A stretch of DNA of 35,267 nucleotides from Alphaproteobacteria bacterium (lineage in GTDB: Bacteria; Pseudomonadota; Alphaproteobacteria; Rhizobiales; OSC116). Under the pieces are notes generated by a model. The model saw only the letters and a list, made by a program, of their open reading frames with translations, did no database searches and was not told the DNA's origin. Location of the stretch: assembly GCA_002400495.2 (NCBI GenBank), contig NVQL02000045.1:1-35267 (forward strand), read 5' to 3'. The position numbers and the translations under genes were made by a program. Positions 32,177 to 35,267 of this stretch are shown here, one piece after another (positions within the stretch are counted from its first letter, which is position 1; every line of letters starts with the position of its first letter).

Positions 32177-32599
32177 TCAGTCATATTTTCCATTCATATG
32201 CTCGACATCAGCTCTAACCATATCGCGCAATATATCCTCATCAATATCAGATAATTTATTGATATATAAACAAGATTTCCCAGTTTTAAATTTACCAAAA
32301 TCAGCAAGCTTATCTCTATAAGCTTCAAATCCACTCATAATATAAAGCACAATATTGGCTTTACGCGGCGAAAAACCAATCTTCATACTGTCGCCTTCGC
32401 GCCCACTATCATATTTATAATGATAGCTGCCAAACCCCACGATCGAACTGCCCCACATTTTAGCAGGAAAGCCACTAATATCTTCCATCATATTCATGAT
32501 TTTATGCGCGTCTTCACGCTTCTGATCTTTTTCAATCGTCGCTAAAAACGCCAACACGTCAGCATTAGTTTCTCGGGTTTTATTTTGGTTCTGGGTCAT
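32177..32599 (-). CDS. DUF1801 family protein
   Basis: A 140-residue cytoplasmic protein. Family features are the N-terminal ETNADVLAFLATIEKDQKRE, then MMEDISGFPAKMWGSSIVGF, GREGDSMKIGFSPRKANIVL and GKFKTGKSCLYINKLSDIDE. DUF1801 proteins have the YdhG-like fold and no assigned reaction. No good Shine-Dalgarno sequence stands before the ATG. It lies 42 bp after ychF on the same strand, so it may be the last gene of the rplY-pth-ychF unit. Confidence 0.85.
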   Translation of the reverse strand: MTQNQNKTRETNADVLAFLATIEKDQKREDAHKIMNMMEDISGFPAKMWGSSIVGFGSYHYKYDSGREGDSMKIGFSPRKANIVLYIMSGFEAYRDKLADFGKFKTGKSCLYINKLSDIDEDILRDMVRADVEHMNGKYD

Positions 32600-32641
32600 C
32601 TAAACAGTAAAACTCAAACGCCCAATCAACACAAGTAAATA

Positions 32642-33739
32642 TTATACGTTAAATCTAAAGTGCAAAATATCGCCATCTTTAACAATATATTCTTTACCTT
32701 CAACACGGTGCTTACCAGCCTCTTTACAGCCCTGCTCACCATTATATTTAATAAAGTCATCATAACTCATGCATTCAGCTCTGATAAAACCTTTTTCAAA
32801 ATCAGTATGAATAACCGCCGCAGCTTTAGGCGCTTTCGTACCCGTCTTAATCGTCCAAGCCCGCGCTTCTTTCGGCCCAACCGTAAAATAAGTTTCCAGC
32901 CCAAGCAGCTCGTAACCCACCCTAATCATCCGATCAAGCCCAGGTTCAACAATGCCCAAATCATCCATAAATTCTTTGGCTTCATCAGCTTCCAATGTGC
33001 TAATTTCAGCCTCAATTTCAGCCGAAATAATCACCATAGCCGCACCTTCGTCAGCCGCCTTTTTAGCCACCAATTCAGAGAACGCATTGCCTGTCGCTAA
33101 ACTATCTTCATCCACATTACAAACATAAAGCACAGGCTTAGATGTCAATAAATTCAAACCCTTAAAAATTTCTTTCTGGTCATCGTCAATCTTAGCATGG
33201 CGCGCAGGCTTACCGTCATTCAACGGCAATAAAGCCGCTTCCATCACCGCAAAAATCTCAATGGCTTCTTTGTCTTTTATGCCCGCCTTTTTCCGCATCG
33301 CAGGCATCCGCTTTTCCAAACTCTCAATGTCAGCAATCATCAATTCAGTTTCAACAATTTCAGCATCTGCCAACGGGTCAATACGCCCTTCAACATGCGT
33401 AATGTCGTCATTTTCAAAACACCGCAATACATAAGCAATCGCATCCACTTCACGAATGGTCGCCAAAAACTGGTTGCCCAATCCTTCGCCCTTAGACGCG
33501 CCTTTTACCAAACCAGCAATGTCAACAAATGTCAGCCGAGATGGAATCAACTCTTTAGAGCCTTCAATCGCCGCCACAGCAGCAATCCGTGGGTCTGGCA
33601 CAGCTACATCACCAACATTCGGCTCAATGGTACAGAACGGAAAATTCGCCGCTTGCGCCGCCGCTGTTTGTGTCAACGCATTAAAAAGGGTCGATTTACC
33701 AACATTCGGCAAGCCCACAATACCACATTTAAAACCCAT
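32642..33739 (-). CDS. ychF: Redox-regulated ATPase YchF
   Basis: An Obg-family P-loop ATPase (OLA1 orthologue) that binds ribosomes and takes part in stress responses. 365 residues. The P loop GLPNVGKST is at 9-17, TLFNALT follows, then DIAGLVKGASKGEGLGNQFL (switch II) and LYVCNVDE (the variant NxxE that gives ATP preference). A helical domain lies in the middle and a TGS domain at the C-terminus (TFDF-like region replaced by HTDFEKGFIRAECMSYDDFI). AGGAG overlaps the end of pth and the start is 1 bp from the pth stop, so the genes are translationally coupled. Confidence 0.97.
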   Translation of the reverse strand: MGFKCGIVGLPNVGKSTLFNALTQTAAAQAANFPFCTIEPNVGDVAVPDPRIAAVAAIEGSKELIPSRLTFVDIAGLVKGASKGEGLGNQFLATIREVDAIAYVLRCFENDDITHVEGRIDPLADAEIVETELMIADIESLEKRMPAMRKKAGIKDKEAIEIFAVMEAALLPLNDGKPARHAKIDDDQKEIFKGLNLLTSKPVLYVCNVDEDSLATGNAFSELVAKKAADEGAAMVIISAEIEAEISTLEADEAKEFMDDLGIVEPGLDRMIRVGYELLGLETYFTVGPKEARAWTIKTGTKAPKAAAVIHTDFEKGFIRAECMSYDDFIKYNGEQGCKEAGKHRVEGKEYIVKDGDILHFRFNV

Positions 33740-33740
33740 C

Positions 33741-34439
33741 TTAATCTCCTAATTTATCTTTTAATTTTTTCAGTGCCGCAAATGGGTTGCCCAATTTCAC
33801 AGCCTTTGGTGCCCTTTTCTCAACTGGCTTTTTAGGCTCAGATTTAGGCTCTTCATCTTCTAACGGCGCAGTTTTCGCAAGCTTTTGCTCCACCGCCACC
33901 TTAAATTCATTCAGTTTTTCAAGCACCAATTTAGGCGCAGCGTCCGCCATACTATCCAGCAACGGCACCAACCAATCTAAATCAGCCTTACCAAAATTAC
34001 CCAGCACATAATGCGCCACTTGGCTCTTCTGCGCAGGCCGCCCCACACCAATTCGCACACGGTGATAATCATTACCAATATGCTGGCTCATGCTTTTCAG
34101 GCCATTATGCCCAGCCACACCACCACCAAATTTCACTCTAAATTTAGCTGGCGCCAAATCAATCTCATCATATAAAACAACAACATCATCAGCCTCAAGC
34201 TTATAAAAGCGCATGGCTTCCCCAACCGCTTGGCCCGATAAGTTCATAAATGTCTGAGGTTTCATAATCAGCACTTTTTCAGTGCCCAACCGCCCGTCAG
34301 AAATAAGTGCATTAAACTTCTGCTTATAGGGGGCAAAATTATGGCGGCGAACAATCTCGTCCACCGCCATAAAACCAACATTGTGGCGGTTTTGCGCATA
34401 TTCCGAACCAGGATTTCCCAAACCAACTATCAGTCGCAT
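33741..34439 (-). CDS. pth: Peptidyl-tRNA hydrolase
   Basis: Releases tRNA from peptidyl-tRNA dropped by ribosomes. 232 residues: a standard Pth domain (1 to about 185) and a charged Lys/Pro/Glu-rich tail of about 45 residues (EDEEPKSEPKKPVEKRAPKA). Active-site blocks are VGLGNPGSEYAQNRHNVGF (Asn10 and catalytic His19), MKPQTFMNLSGQAVGEAM, LYDEIDLAPAKFRVKFGGG and GHNGLKSM. The extended tail is longer than in E. coli. It stands between rplY and ychF on the minus strand, the usual alphaproteobacterial order. Confidence 0.97.
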   Translation of the reverse strand: MRLIVGLGNPGSEYAQNRHNVGFMAVDEIVRRHNFAPYKQKFNALISDGRLGTEKVLIMKPQTFMNLSGQAVGEAMRFYKLEADDVVVLYDEIDLAPAKFRVKFGGGVAGHNGLKSMSQHIGNDYHRVRIGVGRPAQKSQVAHYVLGNFGKADLDWLVPLLDSMADAAPKLVLEKLNEFKVAVEQKLAKTAPLEDEEPKSEPKKPVEKRAPKAVKLGNPFAALKKLKDKLGD

Positions 34440-34474
34440 GAGCTAGCTCCGTTTATGCGTAAAACCTTATTATA

Positions 34475-35140
34475 TTAATCTTCAGATTTAGCAGCATCTG
34501 CATCTGGTGTTTCAGCACCATCTTCAGTTGCATCAGCATCTTCATCCACTTCATCTTCATCTTCATCAGTAGCGCCACCAGGTGCAGCAACAGATACAAT
34601 GGTAAAGTCACGGTCTGTAATGGTAGATTTACTACCTTCAGGCAACGTGATTTGTGAAATATGGATAGATTCGCCAACTTCAAGTGCAATCAAATCAACT
34701 TCAATTTCAGATGGAATGGCGTTCGCACGAACTGTAACCATAATACTATGGCGAACCACATTCAGAGCACCACCAGCTTTCAAGCCAGGACATTCTTCTT
34801 CGTTCAAGAATACAACAGGAATTTCCAAATCAAGCGTCGCGCCTTTTCCGAGGCGGAAAAAGTCAATATGTACAGGTGTGTCTTTAACTGGGTCTAATTG
34901 CACAGCACGGCAAATCACCCGTGTTTTTGTGCCTTCAACATCCACTTCAAACAGTGTTTGTTTAAAACCACCTTTAAAGATCAAGTTAAACATCAAGTTA
35001 TAATCGAGCGAAATGGATACAGGGTCTTGACCATCACCGTAAATAACCGCAGGTACATTACCTTCACGGCGTTCTTTACGAGCAGCCCCCTTACCAACTC
35101 TTTCGCGTTTCTTAGCTTCTAAAGTAATCATATCAGCCAT
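34475..35140 (-). CDS. rplY: 50S ribosomal protein L25/Ctc, long form
   Basis: Binds 5S rRNA in the large ribosomal subunit. 221 residues: an N-terminal L25 domain (about 5-95: KGAARKERREGNVPAVIYG, then TRVICRAVQLDPVKDTPVHIDF), the C-terminal beta domain of the TL5/Ctc form (about 100-190: LNEEECPGLKAGGALNVVRH) and a strongly acidic tail (about 192-221, mostly Asp/Glu/Ala). AGGAG lies eight bases before ATG. It is the first gene of the rplY-pth-ychF group; 35 bp separate it from pth. A short GCCC-AGTAA-GGGC hairpin with TTTTT (35154-35171, minus strand) lies directly before its ribosome site. No other gene is visible in 35141-35267. Confidence 0.95.
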   Translation of the reverse strand: MADMITLEAKKRERVGKGAARKERREGNVPAVIYGDGQDPVSISLDYNLMFNLIFKGGFKQTLFEVDVEGTKTRVICRAVQLDPVKDTPVHIDFFRLGKGATLDLEIPVVFLNEEECPGLKAGGALNVVRHSIMVTVRANAIPSEIEVDLIALEVGESIHISQITLPEGSKSTITDRDFTIVSVAAPGGATDEDEDEVDEDADATEDGAETPDADAAKSED

Positions 35141-35267
35141 TTTAATTCTCCTAAAAAGCCCTTACTGGGCATAGCTTTGCGATCAAAAGAGATAGTTCCC
35201 TCCAGGGGTGGAAGATCTGTAATCTTAAAATCGATAGCGGTTTATACCACTAAATCCAGCAAATGCA

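Noticed and set aside
35154-35171. Intrinsic terminator before rplY
   Set aside because: The GCCC-GGGC stem is only four pairs; it is noted under rplY but is too weak to call as a terminator.

Overview
The window looks like a chromosomal segment of an alphaproteobacterium of moderate GC content. The evidence is the primase-YqeY cluster facing carA, the rplY-pth-ychF block, a COX15-type heme A synthase beside a DUF2842 gene, a YbjN-proC pair and MocR/LysR/MarR regulators. I cannot place it below class from sequence alone. The + strand is visibly rich in C and A along its whole length. Plus-strand genes favour CTA/CTC/CCC/CAA codons and minus-strand genes favour TTG/GTG/GGG, so the minus strand is probably the leading strand.

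Layout. 1-2219: dnaG (cut by the window edge) and a GatB/YqeY protein, minus strand, facing carA and carB (2445-7030). 7034-8334: two tandem PPOX-fold flavoprotein paralogues. 8450-9538: greA with a terminator-like leader, convergent with an Lrp/AsnC regulator. 9765-11699: trxB and a LysR regulator. 11700-13004: a 1.3-kb gene-free interval with three related small RNAs (one plus, two minus) and two copies of a dispersed repeat. 13005-15903 (minus): aspartate aminotransferase, a VOC gene broken by a stop codon, an acetyltransferase and a flavin-binding protein, facing a MocR regulator. 17580-19325: ybjN, proC, tRNA-binding protein. 19310-20058: an AT-rich accessory gene that looks frameshifted. 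20102-23302: MarR-SDR pair facing two tandem ilvE genes. 23314-24457: a repeat copy and a second SDR. 24659-26416: DUF1456, pgsA and a lipoprotein. 26428-27032: two more repeat copies. 27054-30300: uvrC, folB, Ca2+/Na+ antiporter. 30428-32599: HMA-like protein, ctaA, DUF2842, DUF1801. 32642-35140: rplY, pth, ychF.

Most genes are housekeeping: pyrimidine/arginine precursor synthesis (carAB), replication (dnaG), transcript rescue (greA), redox (trxB), amino acid metabolism (aspartate aminotransferase, proC, ilvE pair), phospholipid synthesis (pgsA), DNA repair (uvrC), folate (folB), respiration (ctaA) and translation (rplY, pth, ychF).

The notable content is between the genes. First, a cluster of three sRNAs, each with two hairpins presenting CCTCCC-type anti-Shine-Dalgarno loops and a terminator, matching the architecture of the cuckoo/CcsR RNAs; all three share an aligned promoter region. 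Second, a family of about 250-400-bp repeats (five copies, all in one orientation, several at gene 3' ends) with inverted termini and hairpins whose stems differ between copies while loops and linkers are kept. There are also clear operator candidates for the MocR and MarR regulators.
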